From an uncultured Peptococcaceae bacterium (GTDB taxonomy: Bacteria; Bacillota; Peptococcia; Peptococcales; Peptococcaceae): a stretch of DNA of 28,823 nucleotides. The DNA lies in NCBI GenBank assembly GCA_902492275.1, contig CABUKW010000019.1, positions 1-28,823 of the forward strand. Direction: 5' to 3'. The notes below the pieces were generated by a model, which saw only the letters and a list, made by a program, of their open reading frames with translations, was not told where the DNA came from and did no database searches. Positions within the stretch are counted from its first letter, which is position 1; every line of letters begins with the position of its first letter. Both the position numbers and the translations under genes were made by a program. Of this stretch, positions 13,563-21,441 are shown one piece after another.

Positions 13563-15455
13563 TTATTTGCTCAGCAGACTGCAAACGGCGTTGGCGTAGG
13601 CCACAGGGTCTTCAATGGTCAGCCCTTCGATGAGCAGTGCCTGGTTGTACAGAATGTTGATATAGTCTGTCGCTTTCTGTTCGTCGTCTGGATATACGCT
13701 GCACAGTGTCTGGAAGATGGGATGGTTGGCGTTGATTTCCAGAATCCGTTCGGCTTTATGATAGTTTGGCTCTGGCATGGTATCCAGCACCCGTTCCATT
13801 TCAATGGAGATGGGGCCTTCGCTGGCCAGGCAAACGGGATGGGTTTTGAGCCGCGTGGACAGCTTCACGTCTTTTACTTTGCCGTCTAAGGCTTTGGTGC
13901 AGAATTCTAACAGGGCTTTGTTGTCTTCTGTTTTCTTGGCGGCTGCTTCTTTTTCTTCGGCGCTTTCTAAGTCTACGTCGCCATCGGCGATGGATTTGAA
14001 CGGTTTTTCGCTGTAGTCGCGCATTACCTTCAGGGCAAATTCGTCTACGTCGTCGGTCAGGTACAATACTTCGTAGCCTTTTTCCTGGAACAGTTCAATT
14101 TGCGGCAGCAGATTGATTTGGTCGATGGTTTTGCCGCATGCGTAGTAGATGGAAGTCTGATCTTCTTTCATCCGTTCTACATATTCCTTCAGCGTTACCA
14201 GTTTCTTTTCGGTGGAAGAATAGAACATGATCAAATCCTGCAGCATGTCTTTGTGGATGCCATAATCGCTGTAGATGCCGAATTTTAGCTGCAAGCCAAA
14301 GGTTTCGTAGAATTTTTCGTATTTTTCCCGATCGTTTTTCTGCAGCTTTAACAGTTCCGATTTGATTTTCTTTTCCAAACTGGTGGCAATCAATTTTAAC
14401 TGCCGGTCATGCTGCAGCATTTCTCTGGAAATGTTCAGCGATAAATCCTGGGAGTCTACCAAGCCCCGTACAAAGGCGAAATGGTCCGGCAGCAAGTCGG
14501 CGCATTTATCCATAATCAGCACGCCGCTGGCATAAAGCTGCAAGCCTTTTTCAAAGTTCTTGCTGTAAAAATCGTAAGGCGCATGCTGCGGTACAAAGAG
14601 CAGCGCGCTGTAGGTAGCGGAACCTTCGGTGTTGGTATGAATGGTCAGTTCGGGATCTTCATAGTCGATGAATTTTTCCCGATAGAATTTGTTGTATTCG
14701 TCCTCGGTAATTTGAGCCGGCATTTTTTTCCACAGCGGCGTCATGCTGTTGACGGTCTGAATTTCCGTATAGGTTTCAAATTCGGGATTTTCCGGATCGG
14801 ATCCTTCTTTCACCTTGCGTTGTTCAATGGGCAGATGAATGGGGTAGCGAATATAATCCGAATATTTTTTAATCAGCCCGCGGATGGTGTAAACGTCCAG
14901 GAAGGTGTCGTAATCATCATCTTCGGTATTGTCTTTGATGGTCATGATAATTTCTGTGCCGATGGTATCTTTTTCGCATGGCGTAATGGTGTAGCCGTCA
15001 GCGCCGTCCGATTCCCACACATAGCCCTGGGCTGCGTCTTCGCTGCGGGTGATGACTTTTACGTTTTTGCTGACCATAAAGGCGGAGTAGAAGCCTACGC
15101 CAAACTGACCGATGATGTCGATGTCGTCATTTTTTTCCTGGTTGGTTTTGAAATCCAGGGAACCGCTTTTGGCGATGGTGCCCAAGTTGGTGTCCAGTTC
15201 TTCTTCGGTCATGCCGCAGCCATGGTCGGTAACGGTGAGCAGCCGGTTTTCTTTGTCGATGGAAATGTCGATAGACAATTCATCGCGGTTGAGACCGGTT
15301 TCTCCTTTCACCATTGCATTGTAATACCGTTTATCGGTTGCGTCGCTGGCGTTAGAGATAATTTCCCGCAGAAAGATTTCTTTGTGGGTGTAGATAGAGT
15401 TAATCATCAAGTCCAGCAGCCGTTTGGATTCGGCTTTAAATTCGGTTTTTGCCAT
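13563..15455 (-). CDS. htpG: Chaperone protein HtpG (Hsp90)
   Basis: A 630-residue Hsp90-family chaperone, cytoplasmic, ATP-dependent and dimeric. The N-terminal GHKL ATPase domain shows LREIISNASDA (Glu31, Asn35), the DHGCGMT loop and GQFGVGFYSAFMV, followed by the middle domain (RGLVDSQDLSLNISREMLQ) and the C-terminal dimerisation domain. Length is normal for the family. The start has AGAAAGGAT upstream. A perfect CIRCE operator lies in the untranslated leader, so expression should be repressed by HrcA and induced by heat or protein stress. The gene stands alone, with its own promoter and terminator. Confidence 0.97.
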   Translation of the reverse strand: MAKTEFKAESKRLLDLMINSIYTHKEIFLREIISNASDATDKRYYNAMVKGETGLNRDELSIDISIDKENRLLTVTDHGCGMTEEELDTNLGTIAKSGSLDFKTNQEKNDDIDIIGQFGVGFYSAFMVSKNVKVITRSEDAAQGYVWESDGADGYTITPCEKDTIGTEIIMTIKDNTEDDDYDTFLDVYTIRGLIKKYSDYIRYPIHLPIEQRKVKEGSDPENPEFETYTEIQTVNSMTPLWKKMPAQITEDEYNKFYREKFIDYEDPELTIHTNTEGSATYSALLFVPQHAPYDFYSKNFEKGLQLYASGVLIMDKCADLLPDHFAFVRGLVDSQDLSLNISREMLQHDRQLKLIATSLEKKIKSELLKLQKNDREKYEKFYETFGLQLKFGIYSDYGIHKDMLQDLIMFYSSTEKKLVTLKEYVERMKEDQTSIYYACGKTIDQINLLPQIELFQEKGYEVLYLTDDVDEFALKVMRDYSEKPFKSIADGDVDLESAEEKEAAAKKTEDNKALLEFCTKALDGKVKDVKLSTRLKTHPVCLASEGPISIEMERVLDTMPEPNYHKAERILEINANHPIFQTLCSVYPDDEQKATDYINILYNQALLIEGLTIEDPVAYANAVCSLLSK

Positions 15456-15524
15456 GAAAATCGATCCTTTCTTATATGGAGATAATATGAAGATAAAAAA
15501 TAAAATGTTAACAATGTTGTTTTG

Positions 15525-15551
15525 TTAGCACTCGAATAGATTGAGTGCTAA
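15525..15551 (-). promoter_or_regulatory. CIRCE operator (HrcA binding site)
   Basis: The sequence is TTAGCACTC, nine bases, GAGTGCTAA: a perfect match to the CIRCE consensus. The symmetry extends outward to 15-bp arms (15519-15533 with 15543-15557). It lies about 70 bases upstream of the htpG start codon and overlaps the expected transcription start. Confidence 0.95.
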
Positions 15552-15559
15552 CAAAACAT

Positions 15560-15588
15560 ATGATATACCTGTTAGCAAAAAAATGCAA
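15560..15588 (-). promoter_or_regulatory. Probable htpG promoter
   Basis: On the minus strand TTGCAT (15583-15588) and TATCAT (15560-15565) are spaced by 17 bases. The -10 matches in five of six positions, the -35 only in three. The predicted start falls at the edge of CIRCE, as expected for HrcA control. Confidence 0.6.
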
Positions 15589-15661
15589 GTAGGAAATACC
15601 AGTTTTTTGTGAAAAAAATGTGAAGAATTTATTTCAAATTTTTATGGGAATAGGTTCTCGC

Positions 15662-15690
15662 TTGTATTATGGACAGCTATCCAGTATACT
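15662..15690 (+). promoter_or_regulatory. Probable promoter of the FAD oxidoreductase cluster
   Basis: TTGTAT (15662-15667) and TATACT (15685-15690) are spaced by 17 bases, pointing to the first oxidoreductase gene at 15809. The leader would be about 110 bases with no clear structure. Confidence 0.55.
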
Positions 15691-15808
15691 TTGAAATAGG
15701 ACACTTATTTGATGAAAAGAAATTCACTAGGATTTCAGCTGTATTTCAGGAAAAACAGTTATTCTGGATGGAAGAAAACGAAAACACACACAGGAGGAGC
15801 TTACCAAT

Positions 15809-17647
15809 ATGAAGCGCATACTAGCATTGATTTTGCTCTGTTGTTTTACCGTAACAGGCTGCGGTGGAACAGCCAAGGCGGTGGAGGAAGAAATCTGGAC
15901 CAATGAGGCCTATACGGAAGAAGCTTATGATGTAATTGTAGTCGGTACGGAACCGGAAGGCATTGCGGCAGCCGTGTCGGCGGCCCGCAATGGTATGAAG
16001 ACGCTGCTGTTGGGGGAAGATGAGGCATTGGGCGGTTTGATGACCGTCGGTGAGTTAAATTTTATCGATATGTGCGAAAGCCGGGACAGTACCCTATTAA
16101 CCCAGGGCTTTTTTAAAGAGTTTTATGATGCGGTGGGCGGCAGCGCTTTTGATATTACCGAAGCCCGCAATTATTTTTTAGAAGTGGTGACCAATGAACC
16201 ACTCTTAACGCTGCGCACGAAGAATCAGTTTACAGCGCCTATTTTAGATGGAAATAAGCTGGTGGGCGTGACGATGACGGAAGAAGGACAGCAGCGAAAT
16301 TATTATGGATCGCGGATTATTGATGCCACGGTAGACGCCGATGTGGCCGCTGCAGCAGGTGTGCCTTATACCTACGCCGGTGAAGATATTGGCGAAGCGG
16401 ACCGGCAGATGGGCGTGACGTTGGTATTTGAATTATCGGGCGTGAATTGGAACAAAGTGTATTTCCACTTGAACTGGCAGCGTTTCAAAGCAGATGTTTT
16501 GAAGCAGGGCAGCGGCGATATGGGCGCTACCAAAAAAACAGCCTGGGGCTATACGGAGGAAGGCTATGCCTATGAGCCGCAGGATGCGCTGATGCGGTTG
16601 CGGGGCTTTAATATTGCCCGGCAGAATAACGGCAATGTGCTGATTAATGCGCTGATTATTTTCGGCGTGGACCCGCTCAGCGAGGAAAGCAAAGCGGAGG
16701 GCATTGCCCGGGCGCAGGCCGAGATGGAATATTTAATTCCCTATATTCGGGAAAATTTTGCCGGCTTTGAGAAGGCGGAGCTGGTGAAAACGGCAGAGCA
16801 GTTATACGTGCGGGAAAGCCGCCATATCATCGGGGAGTACCAGCTAACCATTGACGATGTGCTGGAAAACCACGACCAGTGGGATAAAATCGCCATTGGC
16901 GCGTATCCGGTAGATGTGCAGCCTACCGCTGCCCAAACCTATGGCACAGTCATTGGCAGTCCAGACCGTTATGCCATTCCGTTCCGTTGTCTGGTGCCGT
17001 TAAAGGTGGACAATCTGTTGGTGGTAGGACGGAGCGCATCTTATACATCACTGGCGGCAGGCAGTGCCCGGGTGATTCCAATCGGTATGGCGGAAGGGGA
17101 ATCAGCCGGTGTGGCAGCCGCCTATTCTGTGAATAATCAGATGGATTTCCGCACCATGAGCCAGGAAAAAACAGCCATTGCCAGCGTGCAGGAAACACTG
17201 AAAAAGCAGGGCGCTTATCTGGAAGATTTTGAAGTACATGAGGATTTTATGGATCATTGGGCGTATCCCGGCGTGAAGGTACTGCGCAGTCTGGGCATTT
17301 TGGACGGCGGCTACAGCAATGATTATAAGCTGGATGAACCGATTAGCCGTTGGCGTTATCAGAACATGATTAACAATGTGTTGAAGAAGGCCGGCATTAC
17401 GCAGGATTACATTGAAGTCAACGATAATCCGCCCAACCGTCAGATTATCGGCACAACGGCCCGGGCGGTGGCCGCTGTGGACGGCGTAAAATATGAAAAC
17501 GACTATGATATTTATATGCAGGCTCTGGAAGAACGGGGCATTATGACGGACGAACTGAAACCTTACTTTGCCGATGGAGAAAAAAATCCCAATGCGGCGG
17601 AAGTGGTGCAGTTGATGGCCAATCTGTATCAGTATTTGCGGCAATAA
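15809..17647 (+). CDS. FAD-dependent oxidoreductase lipoprotein, paralogue 1
   Basis: A 612-residue protein. A signal peptide with lipobox VTGC (Cys18) is followed by an FAD-binding Rossmann fold, YDVIVVGTEPEGIAAAVSAA (40-59), with the acidic/glycine loop DEALGGLMTVGELNFIDMC. A conserved RESRHIIGEYQLT and a second FAD-contact segment (VVGRSASYTSLAAGSARVIP) follow; this fits the FAD_oxidored family. Residues from about 480 (DHWAYPGVKVLRSLGILDGG, then SNDYKLDEPISRWRYQNMI) resemble an SLH repeat, and a weaker second one ends the protein. The protein is therefore expected outside the cytoplasm, attached by lipid. AGGAGGAGC precedes the start. No haem, Fe-S or FMN-attachment motif is seen. Substrate and electron partner are unknown. 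Confidence 0.85.
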   Translation: MKRILALILLCCFTVTGCGGTAKAVEEEIWTNEAYTEEAYDVIVVGTEPEGIAAAVSAARNGMKTLLLGEDEALGGLMTVGELNFIDMCESRDSTLLTQGFFKEFYDAVGGSAFDITEARNYFLEVVTNEPLLTLRTKNQFTAPILDGNKLVGVTMTEEGQQRNYYGSRIIDATVDADVAAAAGVPYTYAGEDIGEADRQMGVTLVFELSGVNWNKVYFHLNWQRFKADVLKQGSGDMGATKKTAWGYTEEGYAYEPQDALMRLRGFNIARQNNGNVLINALIIFGVDPLSEESKAEGIARAQAEMEYLIPYIRENFAGFEKAELVKTAEQLYVRESRHIIGEYQLTIDDVLENHDQWDKIAIGAYPVDVQPTAAQTYGTVIGSPDRYAIPFRCLVPLKVDNLLVVGRSASYTSLAAGSARVIPIGMAEGESAGVAAAYSVNNQMDFRTMSQEKTAIASVQETLKKQGAYLEDFEVHEDFMDHWAYPGVKVLRSLGILDGGYSNDYKLDEPISRWRYQNMINNVLKKAGITQDYIEVNDNPPNRQIIGTTARAVAAVDGVKYENDYDIYMQALEERGIMTDELKPYFADGEKNPNAAEVVQLMANLYQYLRQ

Positions 17648-17667
17648 AAAAGATAAAAATAATAGGA

Positions 17668-17689
17668 GGCGGGCTGCTTGCGGCCCGTC
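17668..17689 (+). other. GC-rich hairpin between oxidoreductase genes 1 and 2
   Basis: GGCGGGCTGC and GCGGCCCGTC can pair almost completely (with G-U pairs). No T run follows, so it is not a typical terminator. It may protect the upstream mRNA end or lower expression of the next gene. Confidence 0.5.
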
Positions 17690-17700
17690 GCTTCTTATAC

Positions 17701-17724
17701 AACGATTACAACTATAACGATTAC
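17701..17724 (+). repeat. Direct repeat AACGATTAC, 15-bp period
   Basis: AACGATTAC occurs at 17701-17709 and 17716-17724, with a further GACGAT just after. It lies in the 117-base spacer between the first two oxidoreductase genes, following the GC-rich hairpin. Its role is unknown. Confidence 0.55.
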
Positions 17725-17764
17725 GACGATGCATAAAACATATGGAGAGGAGCTGCGTGGATAG

Positions 17765-19519
17765 ATGAAGAAATGGTTGGCGGTCTTATTGGTGCTGGCG
17801 GCGGTGTCCTTCTGGGGCTGCGGCAGCACGGAGCGGTATGATGTCATTGTGATCGGCGGCGATCCGGAAGGGGTTTCGGCGGCGGTGACGGCGGCCCGCA
17901 ATGGTATGAAAACGCTGTTGGTGGAAGATGATGAAGCGCTGGGCGGTTTGATGACCTTGGGCGGCCTGAATTTTATTGATATGTGCAATGGACGGGACGG
18001 TACGCTGCTGACCCGCGGCACCTTTGAGGAATTTTACAATGCAGTGGGCGGCACCGCTTTTGATATTCCCACGGCAAAAGATGTATTTTTACAGATGGTC
18101 AATGGGGAAGAAAATTTGACCTTGAAACTGAACACAAGCTTTGTAGAGCCGGTTATGAAAGAACATACGATTACCGGCGTGGTGTTGGAACAGGACGGCA
18201 AGCAGATTACCTGCAAAGCCGACAGCATCATTGACGCCACGGTGGACGCCGATGTGGCCGCTGCTGCCGGAGCGCGATACACCTATTTAGGCGAGGATTA
18301 CGGCCATGTGGAGCATGTCACCGGCGTAACGCTGGTATTTGAATTATCGGGCGTGGATTGGCAGGCGGTGAGCCAATATCTCAATGGCGATGACAATCCC
18401 AACACCGGCGCCACGGCAAAGGCGGCTTGGGGCTATAACGAGGAAAGCTTTGCCTATATGCCGCAGGATGGGCAAACTCGTTTGCGGGGGTTAAATCTGG
18501 CCTTGCAGGATAACGGCAATGTGCTGGTCAATGGCTTTATTATTTTCGGGGTAGACCCTTTGAGCGCAGACAGCAAAGCAGATGGAATTGCCCGAGGAAA
18601 AGCGGAGTTGGAACATATTGTCCCCTATTTGCAGCAAAATTTTAACGGCTTTGCCGATGCCCAACTGGCTGGCACTGCGGAACAGCTTTATGTGCGGGAG
18701 AGCCGGCATATGATCGGGGAATATCAGCTTACCTTAGATGATGTGCTGGAGAATACCTGGTTTGACGATACCATTGCCATCGGTTCTTATCCGGTGGATG
18801 TGCCGCCCAATGCGGAACGGCGAGTCGGTTATATTATAGGCAATCCAGACCGTTACGGTGTGCCCTTCCGCTGTTTGGTGCCGCAGGAGATTGACGGCAT
18901 TTTGGTAGTGGGCCGCAGCGCTTCTTATACGTCGCTGGCGGCGGGCAGCGCCCGGGTGATTCCGCTGGGTATGGCAGAAGGCGATGCTGCCGGTGTGGCT
19001 GCCGCTTACGCCAAACATCATCATGTGACATTTCGGCAAATCAGCCAGGATACAGATGCTGTAGCAGCTATTCAGCAGACGCTGAAGGAGCAGGGTGCTT
19101 ATCTGGAACAATGGCAGCCTGTACAGGAAGCGGTAGAACAGCATTGGGCCTATGAGGGCGTGAAAACGCTGCGCAGTTTGGGCGTGGTGTATGGCGGTTA
19201 TAGCAACGATTACCGGCTGGAAGAGGCAATCACCGGTGAGGACTTTTTGGCGATGCTGTCTGTGCTGGGGGATACGCTTGTATTATCGCCCGACTTTTCA
19301 GAGGATATGGAGCAGCCGCTGACTTGCAGTGAAATTCTATATATGATAGAGAATACATTGCAGATAGCCCAGTTTGGCAATTTACAGGAAGCAGGGATTT
19401 TGACGGAACAGCTGCAGCCGTATTTCGCCGATGGCGGGAACGTGCCTGCCCGTGCAGAAGTAATGATGCTGGTAGCCAATGCCTATGACTATCAGCAAAG
19501 AACAAACAAGCAAGAATGA
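17765..19519 (+). CDS. FAD-dependent oxidoreductase, paralogue 2
   Basis: A 584-residue paralogue of its two neighbours. A signal-like N-terminus ends at FWGCGS; the cysteine (Cys19) is present but the preceding Phe-Trp is unusual for a lipobox, so lipidation is less sure. The FAD fold starts almost at once (YDVIVIGGDPEGVSAAVTAA, 25-44), leaving a linker of only about five residues. RESRHMIGEYQLT and VVGRSASYTSLAAGSARVIP are conserved. The C-terminus keeps HWAYEGVKTLRSLGVVYGG but the following segment (EEAITGEDFLAML and beyond) diverges from the other copies. The nearest ribosome-binding site, GGAGAGG, is 14 bases from the start, rather far. Same family, so function is equally open. Confidence 0.83.
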   Translation: MKKWLAVLLVLAAVSFWGCGSTERYDVIVIGGDPEGVSAAVTAARNGMKTLLVEDDEALGGLMTLGGLNFIDMCNGRDGTLLTRGTFEEFYNAVGGTAFDIPTAKDVFLQMVNGEENLTLKLNTSFVEPVMKEHTITGVVLEQDGKQITCKADSIIDATVDADVAAAAGARYTYLGEDYGHVEHVTGVTLVFELSGVDWQAVSQYLNGDDNPNTGATAKAAWGYNEESFAYMPQDGQTRLRGLNLALQDNGNVLVNGFIIFGVDPLSADSKADGIARGKAELEHIVPYLQQNFNGFADAQLAGTAEQLYVRESRHMIGEYQLTLDDVLENTWFDDTIAIGSYPVDVPPNAERRVGYIIGNPDRYGVPFRCLVPQEIDGILVVGRSASYTSLAAGSARVIPLGMAEGDAAGVAAAYAKHHHVTFRQISQDTDAVAAIQQTLKEQGAYLEQWQPVQEAVEQHWAYEGVKTLRSLGVVYGGYSNDYRLEEAITGEDFLAMLSVLGDTLVLSPDFSEDMEQPLTCSEILYMIENTLQIAQFGNLQEAGILTEQLQPYFADGGNVPARAEVMMLVANAYDYQQRTNKQE

Positions 19520-19547
19520 AAAATTTGTAAGGAATAAGGAGACGCAT

Positions 19548-21323
19548 ATGAAGAAGCTGATTTGTATCCTGTTTTGTTGCTGCCTGCTGTTGGCGGGCTG
19601 CGGCAATCAGACAGCCGATATTCCGCGGGAAGAAGGCGTGGATTATGATGTAATTGTAGTTGGCGGCGACCCGGAAGGCGTTTGCGCCGCCGTGTCGTCA
19701 GCCCGCAACGGTTTGAAAACGCTGCTCATTGAAGATGACGAGGCTTTGGGCGGTCTGATGACCTTAGGCAAGCTGAATTTTATCGACATTTGCGAGAGCC
19801 GCGACGGCACCATTTTAACCCAAGGGTTATTCATGGAATTTTACAATGCAGTAGGCGGCACCGCCTTTGATGTGGAAACGGCCAAGCAATTTTTCTATGA
19901 TTGGGTCAACAACGAAGAAAATGCCACGTTAAAGCTGAACACTGCTTTTCTGGAGCCAGTTATGGATGGCAACAAAATTGTGGGCGTTGTGGTGGAGGAA
20001 GACGGGCAGCAGGTCACTTACACCGCCAGCCGCGTGATTGATGCCACCGTAGACGCCGACGTAGCCGCCGCTGCCGGAGCGCCCTACACCATCGCCGGCG
20101 AAGATATTGGCGAAAAGGACCGGCACATGGGTGTGACGCTGGTATTTGAACTGTCGGGCGTAGATTGGGACAAAGTGGTTGCTTATCTGGAAAACGATGA
20201 CAACGAAGGCACAGGCGCCACCGAAAAAACCGCCTGGGGCTATACGCGGGAAGGCTATGCCTATGAGCCGCAGGATACATTGATGCGTTTGCGGGGTTTT
20301 AATGCAGCCCGTCAGGACAATGGCAACGTGTTGATTAATGCGCTGATTATTTTCGGCGTGGACGCTATGAGCGAGGAAAGTAAGGCAGAGGGCATTGCCC
20401 GGGCGCAGAAAGAGTTGGAATATATTGTGCCTTATGTGCAGCAGAATTTTGTAGGCTTTGAAAACGCGCAGCTAGTCGGCACAGCCAGTCAGCTCTATGT
20501 GCGGGAAAGCCGTCACATCATCGGCGAATATCAGTTGACCATTGACGATGTGCTGGAAAATCGCGACCAGTGGGATAAAATTGCCATCGTGGCTTATCCG
20601 GCCGATATTCAGCCCACAGCGGGACAAACCTACGGCACTGTCATCGGCAGTCCGGACCGCTATGCCATTCCGTTCCGGTGCTTAGTGCCGCTGGATGTGG
20701 AAAATATGCTGGTGATTGGCCGCAGCACCTCTTATACATCGTTGGCGGCAGGCAGCGCCCGCGTGATTCCGGTAGGGATGGCAGAAGGCGAAGCAGCCGG
20801 TGTGGCCAGCGCTTATTCCTTAACCAATCAGCAGAGCTTCCGCGATATGAGCGCCGATGAAACAGCCATTGCCAGCGTACAGAAACAACTGAAAAAGCAG
20901 GGCGCTTATTTGGACGATTTTGAAGTACACGAAGCCTTTATGGATCATTGGGCTTATCCCGGTGTGAAGGTCATTCGCAGCCTGGGTCTGCTGGACGGCG
21001 GCTACAGCAATGATTACCGTTTGGACGAGGCCATGGGCAAATGGCGGCTGCAAAATATGATCAACAATTCCATGAAGAAAACAGGAAAAGACGTGCCAAC
21101 TATAGAAGTCAGCGACCCGCCTACCAACGGTGAAATGATTGCCGCCGTTGCCAAAGCAGCCGGTGTTACTGCCGAGAATTACGAAGCACAGATTTCTGAA
21201 TTGCAGCAGTTAGGCATTCTCACCGAGGAAATTCTCAGCCACATGGGCGAAGAAAACGACACGCCGATGGCCGCAGAGGCAATCATGCTTGTGGCCAATC
21301 TGTATACCTATATGACTGCTTGA
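19548..21323 (+). CDS. FAD-dependent oxidoreductase lipoprotein, paralogue 3
   Basis: A 591-residue paralogue, closest by eye to copy 1. The signal peptide MKKLICILFCCCLLLAGCGN has a good lipobox LAGC (Cys18), a 15-residue linker, then the FAD fold YDVIVVGGDPEGVCAAVSSA. The body shares KTAWGYTREGYAYEPQD, RESRHIIGEYQLT and RSTSYTSLAAGSARVIPVGM with copy 1. From about residue 465, DHWAYPGVKVIRSLGLLDGG followed by SNDYRLDEAMGKWRLQNMI is SLH-like, with a second weak repeat at the end. The start was placed at the ATG with AAGGA upstream and a clean signal peptide; an upstream in-frame ATG would lie inside the previous gene. It follows copy 2 by 28 bases. No clear terminator follows. Confidence 0.85.
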   Translation: MKKLICILFCCCLLLAGCGNQTADIPREEGVDYDVIVVGGDPEGVCAAVSSARNGLKTLLIEDDEALGGLMTLGKLNFIDICESRDGTILTQGLFMEFYNAVGGTAFDVETAKQFFYDWVNNEENATLKLNTAFLEPVMDGNKIVGVVVEEDGQQVTYTASRVIDATVDADVAAAAGAPYTIAGEDIGEKDRHMGVTLVFELSGVDWDKVVAYLENDDNEGTGATEKTAWGYTREGYAYEPQDTLMRLRGFNAARQDNGNVLINALIIFGVDAMSEESKAEGIARAQKELEYIVPYVQQNFVGFENAQLVGTASQLYVRESRHIIGEYQLTIDDVLENRDQWDKIAIVAYPADIQPTAGQTYGTVIGSPDRYAIPFRCLVPLDVENMLVIGRSTSYTSLAAGSARVIPVGMAEGEAAGVASAYSLTNQQSFRDMSADETAIASVQKQLKKQGAYLDDFEVHEAFMDHWAYPGVKVIRSLGLLDGGYSNDYRLDEAMGKWRLQNMINNSMKKTGKDVPTIEVSDPPTNGEMIAAVAKAAGVTAENYEAQISELQQLGILTEEILSHMGEENDTPMAAEAIMLVANLYTYMTA

Positions 21324-21362
21324 TTTGACGAAGTTCAATTTGCAAGAATGGGCATAAAAAAG

Positions 21363-21392
21363 TTGAGATAGCCCTTCATGATATGATACAAT
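21363..21392 (+). promoter_or_regulatory. Promoter of prfA-prmC
   Basis: TTGAGA (21363-21368) and TACAAT (21387-21392) are spaced by 18 bases; TGA just before the -10 gives an extended -10. The start codon of prfA is 50 bases downstream, preceded by GGAGGA. Confidence 0.6.
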
Positions 21393-21441
21393 AAAGTATT
21401 CGCATGAGAACGTAAAGAAAAGTACTGATGGAGGATGAACT

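Larger units (their letters stand above)
15456..15808. other. Divergent intergenic region between htpG and the FAD oxidoreductase genes
   Basis: About 350 bases separate two divergently transcribed units. The left part holds the htpG leader with CIRCE and its promoter; the right part holds a promoter for the oxidoreductases at 15662-15690 and a leader of about 110 bases. No gene is supported here. Confidence 0.7.

Noticed and set aside
14481..15485. A 334-codon open frame on the plus strand opposite htpG
   Set aside because: It lies wholly in the antisense of a clearly conserved Hsp90 gene, shows no recognisable family and has the low-complexity Phe/Val/Gly make-up usual for antisense shadows.
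17668..17689. GC-rich hairpin after the first oxidoreductase gene as a Rho-independent terminator
   Set aside because: The stem is strong but no T run follows, and the next gene has no evident promoter of its own.
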